Part shown: piece after piece, positions 53,726-64,000 of the stretch
Position numbering within the stretch: the stretch's first letter is position 1
How the letters are laid out: every line of letters starts with the position of its first letter
Source of the DNA: Pedobacter cryoconitis
GTDB lineage: Bacteria; Bacteroidota; Bacteroidia; Sphingobacteriales; Sphingobacteriaceae
Assembly: GCF_014200595.1 (NCBI RefSeq)
Contig: NZ_JACHCG010000004.1
Coordinates: forward strand, 62,001 to 126,000
Length of the DNA: 64,000 nt
Reading direction: 5' to 3'
Program-made: the position numbers and the translations under genes
Notes under the pieces: generated by a model
Seen by the model: only the letters and a program-made list of their open reading frames with translations
Database searches by the model: none
Told to the model about the DNA's origin: nothing

Positions 53726-54040
53726 CTAGGCTTGTGCCGTTGGCCCGCCAAAATTCATTGGAAATCCTGAAGGTTCTTCCTGAGTTTTGATCCTGCCATT
53801 AATTGACTCGAATTTCTCTATATTATCCTGCATTGCGCTCATTAACCTCTTCGCGTGTTCAGGAGTCAAAATGATCCTTGATTTCACTTTTGCCTTTGGT
53901 ACGCCTGGCATTACCCTGATAAAATCCAGTACAAACTCCGTGTTGGAGTGTGTGATAATGGCAAGGTTTGAAAATATACCTTCTGCTATCTCTTCAGAAA
54001 GTTCAATGTTTATCTGATTATCGTTGTTTTCGTTTTCCAT
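53726..54040 (-). CDS. DUF3467 domain protein
   Basis: 104 aa, small and soluble. The DUF3467 pattern is complete: INIELSEEIAEGIFSNLAIITHSNTEFVLDFIRVMPGVPKAKVKSRIILTPEHAKRLMSAMQDNIEKFE. Function is unknown. Its place just downstream of rpoC on the same strand is common in Bacteroidota, but a strong terminator lies between the two genes, so it may have its own promoter. Confidence 0.9.
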   Translation of the reverse strand: MENENNDNQINIELSEEIAEGIFSNLAIITHSNTEFVLDFIRVMPGVPKAKVKSRIILTPEHAKRLMSAMQDNIEKFESINGRIKTQEEPSGFPMNFGGPTAQA

Positions 54041-54083
54041 ACTACAAAACTACTTCTTTAATTCCTTAGCATGGTAGCTATAT

Positions 54084-54129
54084 TAAAAAAAAATCCCCCC
54101 TGACAAGATCAGGAGGGATTAAAAAAAAA
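54084..54129 (-). terminator. Terminator of the rpoB-rpoC operon
   Basis: Stem AATCCCTCCTGA / TCAGGGGGGATT (minus-strand reading, one G-U pair), A-run before and T9 after. It begins 14 bases after the rpoC stop. Confidence 0.88.
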
Positions 54130-54142
54130 TTAACTATTTAAA

Positions 54143-57100
54143 TTATGCTTCTATTTCTTCTTCTTGTTTCGAAGCTAATAACTTGTCGTACTCTTCTTGT
54201 GAACCAACGATAATACGTTCGTAACCACGAACACCAGTACCTGAAGGAATCAAGTGACCAACGATTACGTTTTCTTTCAATCCAAGCATGTTATCACGTT
54301 TACCTGCAATTGCAGCTTCGTTCAATACTTTTGTAGTTTCCTGGAAGGAAGCCGCAGAGATGAATGATTTCGTACCTAATGATGCACGTGTAATACCTTG
54401 TAATACAGAACTAGCAGTTGCTGATCTTGCATCACGAACTTCGATCTGTTTCAGATCTTTACGTTTTAACTGAGAATTTTCATCTCTTAATTTACGCAGA
54501 GAAAGAATCTGACCTGGTTTAACCGTGTTTGAATCACCCGCATCAATAACAACTTTCTTGTCATAGATATCATCGTTTTCAATCATGAAGTCCCAACGGT
54601 CTACAGAATTATTTTCTAAGAATGTAGTATCACCCGGATCTTCAATATGAACTTTCTGCATCATCTGGTGTACAATAACCTCAAAGTGTTTATCATTGAT
54701 TTTTACACCTTGTAAACGGTAAACCTCTTGTATACCATTTACTAAGTATTCTTGTACAGCAGCAGGACCTTTAATTGCCAGGATATCCGCAGGAGAAATC
54801 GATCCGTCTGATAATGGCATACCAGCTTTCACGAAGTCATTGTCCTGAACCAGGATGTGTTTAGATAATGGTACCAGATATTTCTTGATCTCACCATCTT
54901 TTGATTCGATAGTCATCTCACGATTACCACGTTTCACACCACCTAAAGTTACCACACCATCAATCTCAGTTACTACAGCCGGATTAGAAGGGTTACGTGC
55001 TTCGAACAATTCAGTTACACGTGGTAAACCACCCGTAATATCTCTTGTTTTTCCTGTAGCACGAGGGATTTTAACTAAGATCTGACCAGTTTTAACTGCT
55101 TCTCCATCATCGATAGAAACGTGAGCCCCAACAGGAATGTTATACTGTCTGATTAATTCACCTTTTTTATCTACAACTCTTACTGATGGATTTTTAGTTT
55201 TATCACGTGTATCGATAATTACTTTCTCACGGTGACCAGTTTGCTCATCTGACTCTTCACGGAAGGTAACACCTTCAATAATTGCATCAAATTCGATTTT
55301 ACCGGCAAACTCCGAGATAATAACCGCGTTATATGGATCCCATGAACAAATCTTATCACCTTTTGAAATTTCAGCTCCTTCTTCAACATATAAGAATGAA
55401 CCGTAAGGGATATTATTGGTCATGATAACTTTACCAGTACCTTTTTCTACGATTTTGAATTCACCTGAACGGCCTAAAACAATTTGTTTCACACCTTGCT
55501 CACCTGTATCATTTGCTACAGTACGAACGTTTTCGAATTCTATGATACCATCAAACTTCGCATTGATCTGAGATTCAGCAGCAATGTTTGATGCGGTACC
55601 ACCCACGTGGAATGTACGTAATGTTAACTGTGTACCCGGCTCACCGATAGACTGTGCAGCAATTACGCCGACAGCTTCACCACGTTGAACACGTTTACCA
55701 GTTGCAAGGTTACGTCCGTAACAAAGCGCACAAACACCTCTTTTATTTTCACATGTCAATACTGAACGTATTTCCACGCCTTCTAAAGGAGACTCTTCGA
55801 TTGCTTTTGCGATGTCTTCATCAATATCCTGACCAGCACCTACCAATAATGCACCATCCAGAGGATTAAATACATCATGAAGTGAAATACGACCCAAAAT
55901 TCTGTCATATAATGGTTCAACGATATCTTCGTTATCTTTCAACGCAGTAGTATACATACCTCTTAAAGTACCACAATCAGCAGCGTTCACGATCATATCC
56001 TGAGCAACGTCATGTAAACGACGGGTCAGGTAACCAGCATCAGCAGTTTTTAACGCTGTATCCGCCAAACCTTTACGCGCACCGTGGGTAGAGATAAAGT
56101 ATTCTAATACTGATAATCCTTCTTTAAAGTTCGAAAGAATCGGATTCTCAATAATTTCACCACCTGAACCTGATTTCTGAGGTTTTGCCATCAGACCACG
56201 CATTCCGCAAAGCTGACGAATCTGCTCTTTAGATCCACGTGCTCCAGAGTCAAGCATCATATATACCGAGTTAAACCCTTGGTTATCGCTTGATAACTGA
56301 GTCATCACGAATGATGTTAAACGGTTGTTGATACGAGTCCAGATATCAATAATCTGATTGTAACGCTCGTTGTTGGTAATGAATCCCATGTTATAGTTAT
56401 TCCTTACCTCTTCAACTTCAGCAGAAGCCTGTTCTAAAAGAACTTGTTTCTCTGCCGGGATGTTTACATCCTGCAAGTTAAACGATAGTCCACCTCTGAA
56501 TGCCATTTGGAAACCTAACTCTTTAATATCATCAAGGAATCTTGATGCACGAGCCATACCAGTTACCTTAACTACATCACCGATAATATCTCTCAGTGAT
56601 TTTTTAGTCAGCAGTTCATTGATATATCCTACTTCTGCCGGAACCATTTGATTAAACAGTACACGACCAACAGTAGTTTCAGTTAGTTTATTAACGATAT
56701 TTCCGTCAGAATCTTTAACATTTACTTTTACTTTGATAAATGCGTGAAGATCGATACGTTTCTCATTGTAAGCAATGATAACTTCTTCCGGAGAATAGAA
56801 TGAGAAATCCTGTCCGTTAACAACACGCTGAGCATCAGTTCTACGGCCTTTAGTAATATAATAAAGACCCAAAACCATATCCTGAGAAGGTACAGTAATC
56901 GGCGTACCGTTTGCAGGGTTCAGAATGTTGTGCGCAGCTAACATCAATACCTGGGCTTCCAAAATAGCAGCATGACCTAAAGGTAAATGCACAGCCATCT
57001 GGTCACCGTCAAAATCGGCGTTGAATGCAGTACACACTAACGGGTGTAACTGGATTGCTTTTCCTTCCACCAATTTAGGCTGGAAAGACTGGATACCCAA

Positions 57101-58435
57101 TCTGTGCAGCGTAGGCGCACGATTCAGTAATACAGGGTGTCCTTTTAAAACGTTTTCAAGAATGTCCCAAACCAATGGATCTTTTCTGTCAACAATTTTC
57201 TTTGCAGATTTAACTGTTTTCACGATTCCACGTTCGATCATCTTACGAATGATAAACGGTTTGAAAAGCTCAGCAGCCATATCTTTAGGTAAACCACATT
57301 CGTGTAATTTAAGGTTTGGACCTACAACAATTACCGAACGCGCAGAGTAATCCACACGTTTACCCAATAAATTCTGACGGAAACGGCCTTGTTTACCTTT
57401 CAGGATATCTGAAAGAGATTTCAAAGCACGGTTACCTTCAGTTTTTACCGCATTTACTTTACGTGAGTTATCGAATAACGAATCTACAGCTTCCTGTAAC
57501 ATACGTTTCTCGTTACGTAAAATAACCTCTGGTGCTTTAATCTCGATCAAACGCTTTAAACGGTTGTTACGGATAATCACACGACGGTACAGATCATTTA
57601 AATCTGAAGTAGCGAAACGACCACCTTCAAGAGGTACTAACGGACGTAATTCCGGTGGGATAACAGGAACAATTTTGATAATCATCCATTCTGGATTATT
57701 TTCAATACGTGTTCTTGCACCACGGAAAGCTTCAACAACCTGTAAACGTTTTAATGCTTCGTTTTTACGTTGTTGAGAAGTCTCGTTTGCAGCCTGGTGA
57801 CGTAAGTTATAAGATAAAGTATCTAAGTCAATACGTTTCAATAAATCTTCTAATGCTTCAGCACCCATTTTGGCGATGAATTTATTAGGGTCTTTATCGT
57901 CTAAGTATTGGTTTTCTTTAGGTAATTTATCAAGAATATCAAGGTACTCTTCCTCAGTAAGGAAATCCATATACTGGATACCTTGTTCTTCCATTAAACC
58001 AGATTGAATAACTACATAACGCTCGTAGTAAATGATCAAATCTAATCTTTTGGTAGGAAGGCCTAATAAGTAACCTATTTTATTTGGTAATGAACGGAAA
58101 TACCAGATATGCGCAACAGGAACCACCAAATTGATGTGACCCATACGCTCTCTACGTACTTTTTTCTCCGTTACCTCAACACCACAACGGTCACAAACAA
58201 TACCTTTATAACGGATACGTTTGTATTTACCACAGTGACATTCGTAATCTTTTACCGGACCAAAAATACGCTCGCAGAACAAACCATCACGTTCAGGTTT
58301 GTAAGTACGATAATTAATAGTCTCAGGTTTTAACACCTCACCACTAGAGCGCTCTAAAATAGCCTCCGGCGATGCCAAACTAATGGTAATCGAGGTGAAA
58401 TTGCTCTTTAATTTATTATCCTTTTTGTAAGACAT
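54143..58435 (-). CDS. rpoC: DNA-directed RNA polymerase subunit beta'
   Basis: 1430 aa. The N-terminal zinc site ([23 protein letters not shown]), the active-centre motif [15 protein letters not shown] with the three catalytic Asp residues, the second zinc site ([19 protein letters not shown]), and [25 protein letters not shown] are all present. Full length, no frameshift. It follows rpoB by 87 bases, which include an intercistronic hairpin. Confidence 0.98.
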   Translation of the reverse strand: MSYKKDNKLKSNFTSITISLASPEAILERSSGEVLKPETINYRTYKPERDGLFCERIFGPVKDYECHCGKYKRIRYKGIVCDRCGVEVTEKKVRRERMGHINLVVPVAHIWYFRSLPNKIGYLLGLPTKRLDLIIYYERYVVIQSGLMEEQGIQYMDFLTEEEYLDILDKLPKENQYLDDKDPNKFIAKMGAEALEDLLKRIDLDTLSYNLRHQAANETSQQRKNEALKRLQVVEAFRGARTRIENNPEWMIIKIVPVIPPELRPLVPLEGGRFATSDLNDLYRRVIIRNNRLKRLIEIKAPEVILRNEKRMLQEAVDSLFDNSRKVNAVKTEGNRALKSLSDILKGKQGRFRQNLLGKRVDYSARSVIVVGPNLKLHECGLPKDMAAELFKPFIIRKMIERGIVKTVKSAKKIVDRKDPLVWDILENVLKGHPVLLNRAPTLHRLGIQSFQPKLVEGKAIQLHPLVCTAFNADFDGDQMAVHLPLGHAAILEAQVLMLAAHNILNPANGTPITVPSQDMVLGLYYITKGRRTDAQRVVNGQDFSFYSPEEVIIAYNEKRIDLHAFIKVKVNVKDSDGNIVNKLTETTVGRVLFNQMVPAEVGYINELLTKKSLRDIIGDVVKVTGMARASRFLDDIKELGFQMAFRGGLSFNLQDVNIPAEKQVLLEQASAEVEEVRNNYNMGFITNNERYNQIIDIWTRINNRLTSFVMTQLSSDNQGFNSVYMMLDSGARGSKEQIRQLCGMRGLMAKPQKSGSGGEIIENPILSNFKEGLSVLEYFISTHGARKGLADTALKTADAGYLTRRLHDVAQDMIVNAADCGTLRGMYTTALKDNEDIVEPLYDRILGRISLHDVFNPLDGALLVGAGQDIDEDIAKAIEESPLEGVEIRSVLTCENKRGVCALCYGRNLATGKRVQRGEAVGVIAAQSIGEPGTQLTLRTFHVGGTASNIAAESQINAKFDGIIEFENVRTVANDTGEQGVKQIVLGRSGEFKIVEKGTGKVIMTNNIPYGSFLYVEEGAEISKGDKICSWDPYNAVIISEFAGKIEFDAIIEGVTFREESDEQTGHREKVIIDTRDKTKNPSVRVVDKKGELIRQYNIPVGAHVSIDDGEAVKTGQILVKIPRATGKTRDITGGLPRVTELFEARNPSNPAVVTEIDGVVTLGGVKRGNREMTIESKDGEIKKYLVPLSKHILVQDNDFVKAGMPLSDGSISPADILAIKGPAAVQEYLVNGIQEVYRLQGVKINDKHFEVIVHQMMQKVHIEDPGDTTFLENNSVDRWDFMIENDDIYDKKVVIDAGDSNTVKPGQILSLRKLRDENSQLKRKDLKQIEVRDARSATASSVLQGITRASLGTKSFISAASFQETTKVLNEAAIAGKRDNMLGLKENVIVGHLIPSGTGVRGYERIIVGSQEEYDKLLASKQEEEIEA

Positions 58436-58467
58436 AGCTCTGTTGTTTGAATTTGAAAATTTAAAAA

Positions 58468-58506
58468 GTCAGAATGGGCTCCTGGTTTAACAGGTCCCAT
58501 TCCGAC
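58468..58506 (-). other. Intercistronic hairpin between rpoB and rpoC
   Basis: GAATGGG pairs with CCCATTC and CCTG with CAGG inside it, with short internal bulges. No T-run follows, so it is more likely an mRNA stability or processing structure than a terminator. Confidence 0.55.
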
Positions 58507-58522
58507 ATTAAAAAATTCAACA

Positions 58523-61500
58523 TTAGTCTAACGTAATATCTAAACCTAATCCGCGCAGCTCATGTACCAGTACATTGAATGATTCCGGTACACCTGGAGT
58601 CGGCAGGTTTTCGCCTTTTACAATTGCTTCATAAGTTTTGGCTCTACCAATTACATCATCAGACTTCACAGTCAGGATCTCTTGTAGAATATTAGCCGCA
58701 CCAAATGCTTCTAATGCCCAAACCTCCATCTCACCAAAACGCTGACCCCCGAATTGGGCTTTACCACCCAATGGTTGTTGTGTAATTAATGAATATGGTC
58801 CGATTGAACGGGCGTGCATTTTATCATCAACCATGTGACCCAATTTCAGCATGTAGATAATACCTACTGTAGTTGGCTGGTCGAAACGCTCACCTGTTAA
58901 ACCATTATGTAAATAGGTTCTTCCTGAAGCAGGAACACCAGCTTTAGCGATCCACGCTTCAACTTCATCATGCTTGGCACCATCAAAGATCGGAGTTGCA
59001 AATTTAACACCCAATTCTTTACCGGCCCATGCCAATACAGTTTCGTAGATCTGTCCAAGGTTCATACGTGAAGGTACACCCAGTGGGTTCAACACGATAT
59101 CAACAGGAGTTCCATCATCAAGGAACGGCATATCTTCATCACGAACGATACGGGCAACAATACCCTTATTACCGTGACGACCAGCCATCTTATCCCCTAC
59201 TTTTAGTTTACGTTTTTTAGCAACATAAACTTTAGCCATCTGCACAATACCTGAAGGCAATTCATCACCAACACTGATGGCGAATTTATCACGTTTATAT
59301 GCACCCAGTTCTTCGTTTACACGGATACCATAGTTGTGGATCAAAATTTTGATCTGATCATTTTTATCGTCATCAGTAGTCCATTTGTATGGATTAATGT
59401 GAGCGAATTCAAGATCAGCTAAACTTTTTTGAGTGAACTTAGCACCTTTAGGGAATAATAATTCCTTGTAAACGTTGAAAATACCCTGAGAAGTTTTACC
59501 ATTTACAATCTGGAACAATTTGTCAACCAACTCATTTTTAAGATTGGTTGTAGCCAGATTATATCTCTTATCTAATTTCTCTATCGCTGCTTTTTCTTCA
59601 GCTTTAGTAGTTTTCTTAGCTCTTGAGAATAATTTAGTATCAATTACAACACCTCTGATCGATGGTGGAGTTTTCAGGGATGCATCTTTCACATCACCCG
59701 CTTTATCTCCAAAGATAGCGCGTAATAATTTCTCTTCCGGTGAAGGATCAGACTCACCTTTTGGTGTAATTTTACCAATCAGGATATCGCCTTCTTTAAC
59801 CTCAGCACCGATACGAATGATACCGTTTTCATCTAAATCTTTAGTAGCTTCTTCAGAAACGTTAGGGATATCTGGTGTTAATTCCTCTTCTCCACGTTTC
59901 GTATCACGCACTTCCAATTCAAACTCTTCAATATGCAATGAAGTAAAGATGTCTTCACGAACAATACGTTCACTGATTACAATCGCATCCTCAAAGTTAT
60001 ATCCCTGCCAAGGCATGAACGCTACTTTAAGGTTCCTGCCTAAAGCAAGTTCACCATTTTCAGTTGCATAACCTTCACAAAGTACTTGTCCTTTAACAAC
60101 TTTCTGACCTTTTTTAACAATTGGTTTTAAGTTAATACAAGTATTCTGGTTGGTTTTCTTGAATTTAATTAATTTATAAGTTTTGCTATCACCTTCAAAT
60201 GATACTAAACGATCTGCATCGTTTCTTACATATTTGATAGTAATTTCGTTAGCATCCACATATTCAACAACACCATCACCTTCAGCATTGATCAATGTTC
60301 TTGAGTCACGTGCAACACGACCTTCAAGACCAGTACCAACAATCGGAGCCTCAGGACGTAACAATGGTACGGCCTGACGTTGCATGTTGGAACCCATCAG
60401 GGCCCTGTTCGCATCATCATGCTCAAGGAAAGGAATCAATGAAGCAGCAATCGAAGTAATCTGATTAGGTGCCACGTCCATTAAGTCTAATTTCTCAGGC
60501 TCAATAATCGGGAAGTCACCCTCGTAACGTGCTTTAACACGTGCAGTGGTGAAATTACCTTTATCATCATAAGCAGCGTTTGCCTGTGCGATAGTTTTAC
60601 CATCTTCATCTTCTGCAGAAAGATAAATTACATCTTCATCTACAGCAACGATACCGTCTCTTACGATCTTGTATGGAGTTTCTATAAATCCTAATGTATT
60701 GATCTTCGCATGTACACAAAGAGATGAAATCAAACCAATGTTTGGTCCCTCTGGTGTTTCAATCGTACACAACCTGCCGTAGTGAGTATAGTGAACGTCA
60801 CGCACCTCGAAACCAGCTCTTTCACGGGAAAGACCACCTGGGCCTAATGCTGAAAGACGACGCTTGTGCGTAATCTCTGCAAGAGGATTAGTCTGGTCCA
60901 TAAACTGTGACAACTGGTTAGTACCAAAGAATGAATTAATAACCGACGATAAAGTACGGGCGTTAATTAAGTCTGTTGGTGTGAAAACCTCATTATCACG
61001 AATGTTCATCCGCTCACGGATTGTACGGGCCATACGCGCCAGACCTACACCAAACTGAGCATATAACTGCTCACCTACTGTACGTACACGACGGTTTGAC
61101 AAGTGATCAATATCATCGACCTCTTCTTTGGAGTTGATTAATTTGATCAGGTACTTAACAATTGCAATAATATCTGCTTTTGTTAATACTTTAACGTGAT
61201 CAGGAGTATCCATTTTCAACTTACGGTTGATGCGGTAACGACCAACATCCCCTAAGTCATAACGTTTGTCTGAGAAGAATAAACGCTCAATGATACCTCT
61301 TGCAGTTTCCTCATCAGGTGGTTCTGCGTTACGCAAAGCACGATAGATGTTTTCAACAGCCTCTTTTTCAGAGTTTGAAGTATCTTTTTGTAATGTATTA
61401 TATATAATAGTATAATCAGCCTGACTAGCACCATCATCTTTAGATAAGATAATAGTTTTAACGCCAGCATCAATGATCATATCAATATGCTCGTCTTCTA

Positions 61501-62326
61501 AAACAGTATCCCTGTCCAAGATCACTTCGTTACGATCTATCGAAACTACTTCACCAGTATCTTCGTCTACAAAATCTTCAACCCATTTTCTTAAAACTCT
61601 TGCAGCAAGCTTACGTCCGATATATTTTTTCAAACCAGATTTGCTAACCTTAACCTCATCAGCCAAGTCAAACAATTCAAGGATGTCTTTATCAGAATCG
61701 TAACCAATTGCACGTAAAAGTGTGGTAACCGGGAATTTTTTCTTACGGTCGATATAAGCATACATGACGTTATTTACGTCAGTAGCAAACTCGATCCAGG
61801 ATCCTTTGAAAGGAATCACACGCGCAGAATAAAGCTTGGTTCCGTTAGTGTGACGGCTCTGGCCGAAGAACACACCTGGAGACCTGTGTAACTGAGAAAC
61901 AATTACACGCTCTGCACCGTTGATTACGAATGTACCTTTAGGGGTCATATATGGAATAGTACCCAGATATACATCCTGAATGATAGTTTCAAAATCTTCG
62001 TGCTCCGCATCATTACAAGACAATTTCAACTTTGCCTTTAAGGGAACACTATAAGTTAACCCACGGTCAATACACTCAGGTATATCATAACGCGGTGGGT
62101 CAATAAAATAATCAAGGAATTCCAAAACGAAAATATTTCTGGAATCAGTGATTGGAAAGTTTTCAGCAAATACTTTAAACAAGCCCTCTGTATGACGGTT
62201 GTCTGAAGTAGTTTCTATCTGGAAAAATTCTCTGAATGATTGCAACTGTACATCTAGAAAATCCGGGTAATCTATGATGTGCTTACTACGTGCAAAATTT
62301 ACTCTTTGGTCGACTTTATTTGCCAA
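58523..62326 (-). CDS. rpoB: DNA-directed RNA polymerase subunit beta
   Basis: 1267 aa. The rifampicin-pocket region reads [31 protein letters not shown], with wild-type-looking residues. [34 protein letters not shown] and [24 protein letters not shown] are also conserved. Full length. It follows rplL after 153 bases, which include a possible attenuator hairpin. Confidence 0.98.
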   Translation of the reverse strand: MANKVDQRVNFARSKHIIDYPDFLDVQLQSFREFFQIETTSDNRHTEGLFKVFAENFPITDSRNIFVLEFLDYFIDPPRYDIPECIDRGLTYSVPLKAKLKLSCNDAEHEDFETIIQDVYLGTIPYMTPKGTFVINGAERVIVSQLHRSPGVFFGQSRHTNGTKLYSARVIPFKGSWIEFATDVNNVMYAYIDRKKKFPVTTLLRAIGYDSDKDILELFDLADEVKVSKSGLKKYIGRKLAARVLRKWVEDFVDEDTGEVVSIDRNEVILDRDTVLEDEHIDMIIDAGVKTIILSKDDGASQADYTIIYNTLQKDTSNSEKEAVENIYRALRNAEPPDEETARGIIERLFFSDKRYDLGDVGRYRINRKLKMDTPDHVKVLTKADIIAIVKYLIKLINSKEEVDDIDHLSNRRVRTVGEQLYAQFGVGLARMARTIRERMNIRDNEVFTPTDLINARTLSSVINSFFGTNQLSQFMDQTNPLAEITHKRRLSALGPGGLSRERAGFEVRDVHYTHYGRLCTIETPEGPNIGLISSLCVHAKINTLGFIETPYKIVRDGIVAVDEDVIYLSAEDEDGKTIAQANAAYDDKGNFTTARVKARYEGDFPIIEPEKLDLMDVAPNQITSIAASLIPFLEHDDANRALMGSNMQRQAVPLLRPEAPIVGTGLEGRVARDSRTLINAEGDGVVEYVDANEITIKYVRNDADRLVSFEGDSKTYKLIKFKKTNQNTCINLKPIVKKGQKVVKGQVLCEGYATENGELALGRNLKVAFMPWQGYNFEDAIVISERIVREDIFTSLHIEEFELEVRDTKRGEEELTPDIPNVSEEATKDLDENGIIRIGAEVKEGDILIGKITPKGESDPSPEEKLLRAIFGDKAGDVKDASLKTPPSIRGVVIDTKLFSRAKKTTKAEEKAAIEKLDKRYNLATTNLKNELVDKLFQIVNGKTSQGIFNVYKELLFPKGAKFTQKSLADLEFAHINPYKWTTDDDKNDQIKILIHNYGIRVNEELGAYKRDKFAISVGDELPSGIVQMAKVYVAKKRKLKVGDKMAGRHGNKGIVARIVRDEDMPFLDDGTPVDIVLNPLGVPSRMNLGQIYETVLAWAGKELGVKFATPIFDGAKHDEVEAWIAKAGVPASGRTYLHNGLTGERFDQPTTVGIIYMLKLGHMVDDKMHARSIGPYSLITQQPLGGKAQFGGQRFGEMEVWALEAFGAANILQEILTVKSDDVIGRAKTYEAIVKGENLPTPGVPESFNVLVHELRGLGLDITLD

Positions 62327-62421
62327 GGTACTAAAGTTAATTTAGTTTAAGAATAAACTATTTGTTTGGTTTGCCGTGAACATCTCACCAACCAAACTTA
62401 GATGAAATGTATATAAACAGG

Positions 62422-62453
62422 TATAGACTCCGACTGTTCAGTCGGAGTCTATG
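62422..62453 (-). promoter_or_regulatory. Hairpin between rplL and rpoB, candidate attenuator
   Basis: A 13-bp perfect stem (62423-62435 with 62440-62452) closes a 4-base loop, and the stem can extend by a G-U pair. It lies 27 bases after the rplL stop. No strong T-run follows on the minus strand, so partial termination or RNase cleavage is more likely than full termination. Confidence 0.55.
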
Positions 62454-62479
62454 TTTAAAGTTATATTAAAATTAAGTGA

Positions 62480-62854
62480 TTACTTAATCTCAACTACAGC
62501 TCCAGCTTCTTCTAATTGTTTTTTCAAAGCTTCAGCTTCGTCTTTAGAAACACCAGCTTTTAATTCTTTTGGTGCACCGTCAACTAAGTCTTTAGCTTCT
62601 TTCAAACCTAATCCAGTTAAGTCTTTAACCAACTTAACAACTGCTAATTTAGAACCACCAGCTTCTTTCAGGATAACGTCGAAAGTAGATTTTTCTTCAG
62701 CTGCAGGAGCAGCATCACCAGCAGGACCTGCAACAGCAACTGCAGCAGCAGCTGGTTCGATACCATACTCGTCTTTAAGGATTTGAGCTAATTCGTTAAC
62801 TTCTTTTACTGTTAAGTTTACTAATTGCTCAGCAAACGCTTTTAAATCTGCCAT
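62480..62854 (-). CDS. rplL: 50S ribosomal protein L7/L12
   Basis: 124 aa. L12 forms the ribosomal stalk that recruits translation factors. N-terminal dimerisation helices ([24 protein letters not shown]), an Ala-rich hinge ([19 protein letters not shown]), and the C-terminal domain ([42 protein letters not shown]) are typical. It lies 67 bases after rplJ. Confidence 0.98.
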   Translation of the reverse strand: MADLKAFAEQLVNLTVKEVNELAQILKDEYGIEPAAAAVAVAGPAGDAAPAAEEKSTFDVILKEAGGSKLAVVKLVKDLTGLGLKEAKDLVDGAPKELKAGVSKDEAEALKKQLEEAGAVVEIK

Positions 62855-62921
62855 TTTATAGAGTTTTTAAAATTTGACGTGAAAAATAATTTATAATAAT
62901 ATGAAACTTATAAGGTGTTCC

Positions 62922-63443
62922 TTAACCTTCTCTTTCCTGAAGAGTTTTAACAATTCCTGCGATTTTACCACCACTAGATTTAAGTGCTGAAATAACATTT
63001 TTAGCTGGCGATTGTAGCAAGCCAATGATGTCTCCAATAAGCTCTTCTCTTGATTTCAAGCTTACTAATGCATCTAAATGATTATCTCCAACATAGATTG
63101 CTGTGTCAATAAACGCAGCTTTCAACTGTGGTTTGTCAGATCCTTTTCTCAAGGCTTTGATCAGCTTAGCCGGACCATTACCTGTTCTTGAGAATAATAA
63201 TGCTGACTGGCCTTTTAATGCTTCAAAAATACTTGAATTGTCGCCTTCTAATCCTTCGATCGCTTTTCTGATCAAAGTATTTTTAGCAACCTGCATTTCA
63301 ATACCGCTTTCGAAACATTTGCGACGGATGTTGTTAATTTTCTCAACAGATAAGCTTGATGTATCAGCAATATAAAAATTGCCAAAGTCCTGCATCTTCT
63401 CTTGAAGAGCCGAAACTACTTCGTGTTTTTCTTCTCTGTTCAT
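62922..63443 (-). CDS. rplJ: 50S ribosomal protein L10
   Basis: 173 aa. L10 anchors L12 dimers to the 23S rRNA. The start MNREEKHEVVSALQEKMQDFGNFYIADTSSLSV and the FESGIEMQVAKNTLIRKAIEG segment are family features, and the C-terminal helix (SPAKNVISALKSSGGKIAGIVKTLQ) binds L12. The gene starts 2 bases after the rplA stop, so no separate L10 leader fits between them. Confidence 0.97.
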   Translation of the reverse strand: MNREEKHEVVSALQEKMQDFGNFYIADTSSLSVEKINNIRRKCFESGIEMQVAKNTLIRKAIEGLEGDNSSIFEALKGQSALLFSRTGNGPAKLIKALRKGSDKPQLKAAFIDTAIYVGDNHLDALVSLKSREELIGDIIGLLQSPAKNVISALKSSGGKIAGIVKTLQEREG

Positions 63444-63445
63444 AA

Positions 63446-64000
63446 TTAGATCCCTGCTACTGATTTTGTTTCGATTGCGATTCCAGGACTCATTGTAGAA
63501 GAAACATGAATGCTCTTAAAATAAGTTCCTTTAGCAGCAGATGGTTTAAGCTTAGAAATTACTTGAAGAACTTCTAATGCATTTTCATATATTTTTTCTG
63601 CTGGGAATGATACTTTTCCTACCGAAGCATGAATGATACCACTTTTGTCAACTTTAAAATCAATCTTACCGCCTTTTACGTCAGTTACTGCTTTACCAAC
63701 TTCGTTAGTTACAGTACCTGATTTTGGGTTTGGCATAAGGTTACGTGGACCTAAAACGCGGCCCAGTTTACCTACTTTAGCCATACAAGCAGGAGTAGTG
63801 ATAATAATGTCAACATCAGTCCATCCACCTTCAATCTTGGCAACATATTCGTCTAAACCTACGAAATCTGCACCTGCTGCTTTAGCTTCGTCTTCCTTAT
63901 CAGGATTACAAAGAACTAATACACGTACAGTTTTACCTGTACCGTGTGGTAAAGTAGCGATACCACGTACCATTTGATTCGCTTTACGCGGATCAACACC
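63446..64000 (-). CDS. rplA: 50S ribosomal protein L1 (N-terminus outside window)
   Basis: The frame is open to the window end. Nine further codons upstream of the internal Met at 63973 read GVDPRKANQ, completing the conserved [13 protein letters not shown] motif of L1. The visible 184 residues include [56 protein letters not shown] and [19 protein letters not shown]1 binds 23S rRNA at the stalk and in many bacteria represses its own operon. About 45 N-terminal residues are missing. Confidence 0.97.
   Translation of the reverse strand, partial: GVDPRKANQMVRGIATLPHGTGKTVRVLVLCNPDKEDEAKAAGADFVGLDEYVAKIEGGWTDVDIIITTPACMAKVGKLGRVLGPRNLMPNPKSGTVTNEVGKAVTDVKGGKIDFKVDKSGIIHASVGKVSFPAEKIYENALEVLQVISKLKPSAAKGTYFKSIHVSSTMSPGIAIETKSVAGI

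Noticed and set aside
57021..57350. 109-codon open frame opposite rpoC
   Set aside because: It is antisense to the catalytic core of rpoC and shows no protein-family features.
59520..60071. 183-codon open frame opposite rpoB
   Set aside because: It is antisense to the conserved rpoB and Ser-rich as expected from reversed codons; no start context or family match.

Overview
The window reads as the chromosome of a Bacteroidota bacterium, most likely Sphingobacteriaceae and close to Pedobacter. Grounds: a type IX secretion gene (porT) and a T9SS-sorted protein; many lipoproteins with the sequence SCKKD/SCKKN after the signal peptide; promoters of the TAnnTTTG type and no clear Shine-Dalgarno sites; a split transketolase; a DnaE polymerase carrying its own proofreading domain; and the order hydrolase-CBS-nadK-DUF6089-uppS-bamA-skp. 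GC content is roughly 40% by eye, not computed. No tRNA, rRNA, CRISPR array, integrase or transposase was recognised.

Layout. 1-7.2 kb (minus): envelope operon for outer-membrane assembly and cell-wall lipid carrier synthesis (skp, bamA, uppS, DUF6089, nadK, CBS, hydrolase). 7.3-10.1 kb (minus): yqeY, an SDR, porT and menaquinone methyltransferase. 10.2-15.5 kb (plus): engB, a UbiA-type prenyltransferase, an M3 peptidase and an amino acid permease. 15.6-24.1 kb is the accessory part: three consecutive lipoproteins of the cholesterol-dependent cytolysin fold (minus), a divergent PDZ/S41 protease lipoprotein (plus), a structured intergenic repeat, then a second S41 lipoprotein with a beta-barrel protein (minus). 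24.5-31.8 kb (plus): a small T9SS protein, FAH hydrolase, M23 peptidase, peroxiredoxin, split transketolase, and an ECF sigma/anti-sigma/sensor cassette. 31.8-38.8 kb (mostly minus): DUF58, a small membrane protein, thioredoxin, exonuclease-DnaE fusion, lipocalin. 39-44 kb (plus): malate dehydrogenase, retropepsin-like protein, an OmpR-type two-component system, Usp and bestrophin. 44-54 kb: gyrB, OmpH-like lipoprotein, deaminase, Hsp15-like protein, dapD, glycosyltransferase, and three tRNA-modification or repair genes (tsaC type, cca, miaA). 53.7-64 kb (minus): DUF3467, then the rplA-rplJ-rplL-rpoB-rpoC operon.

The most notable content is the cytolysin-like operon at 15599-19752. Two genes encode short forms that stop where domain 4 of a classical cytolysin would begin; the third has an extra C-terminal domain of about 137 residues but no Trp-rich undecapeptide. 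This matches the two-component CDC-like (CDCL) antibacterial pore-forming proteins known from Bacteroidota, but with two short forms rather than one. The middle gene also has a perfect 22-bp inverted repeat across its lipobox codons and an A10 tract inside the gene. Most of the rest is ordinary housekeeping sequence.
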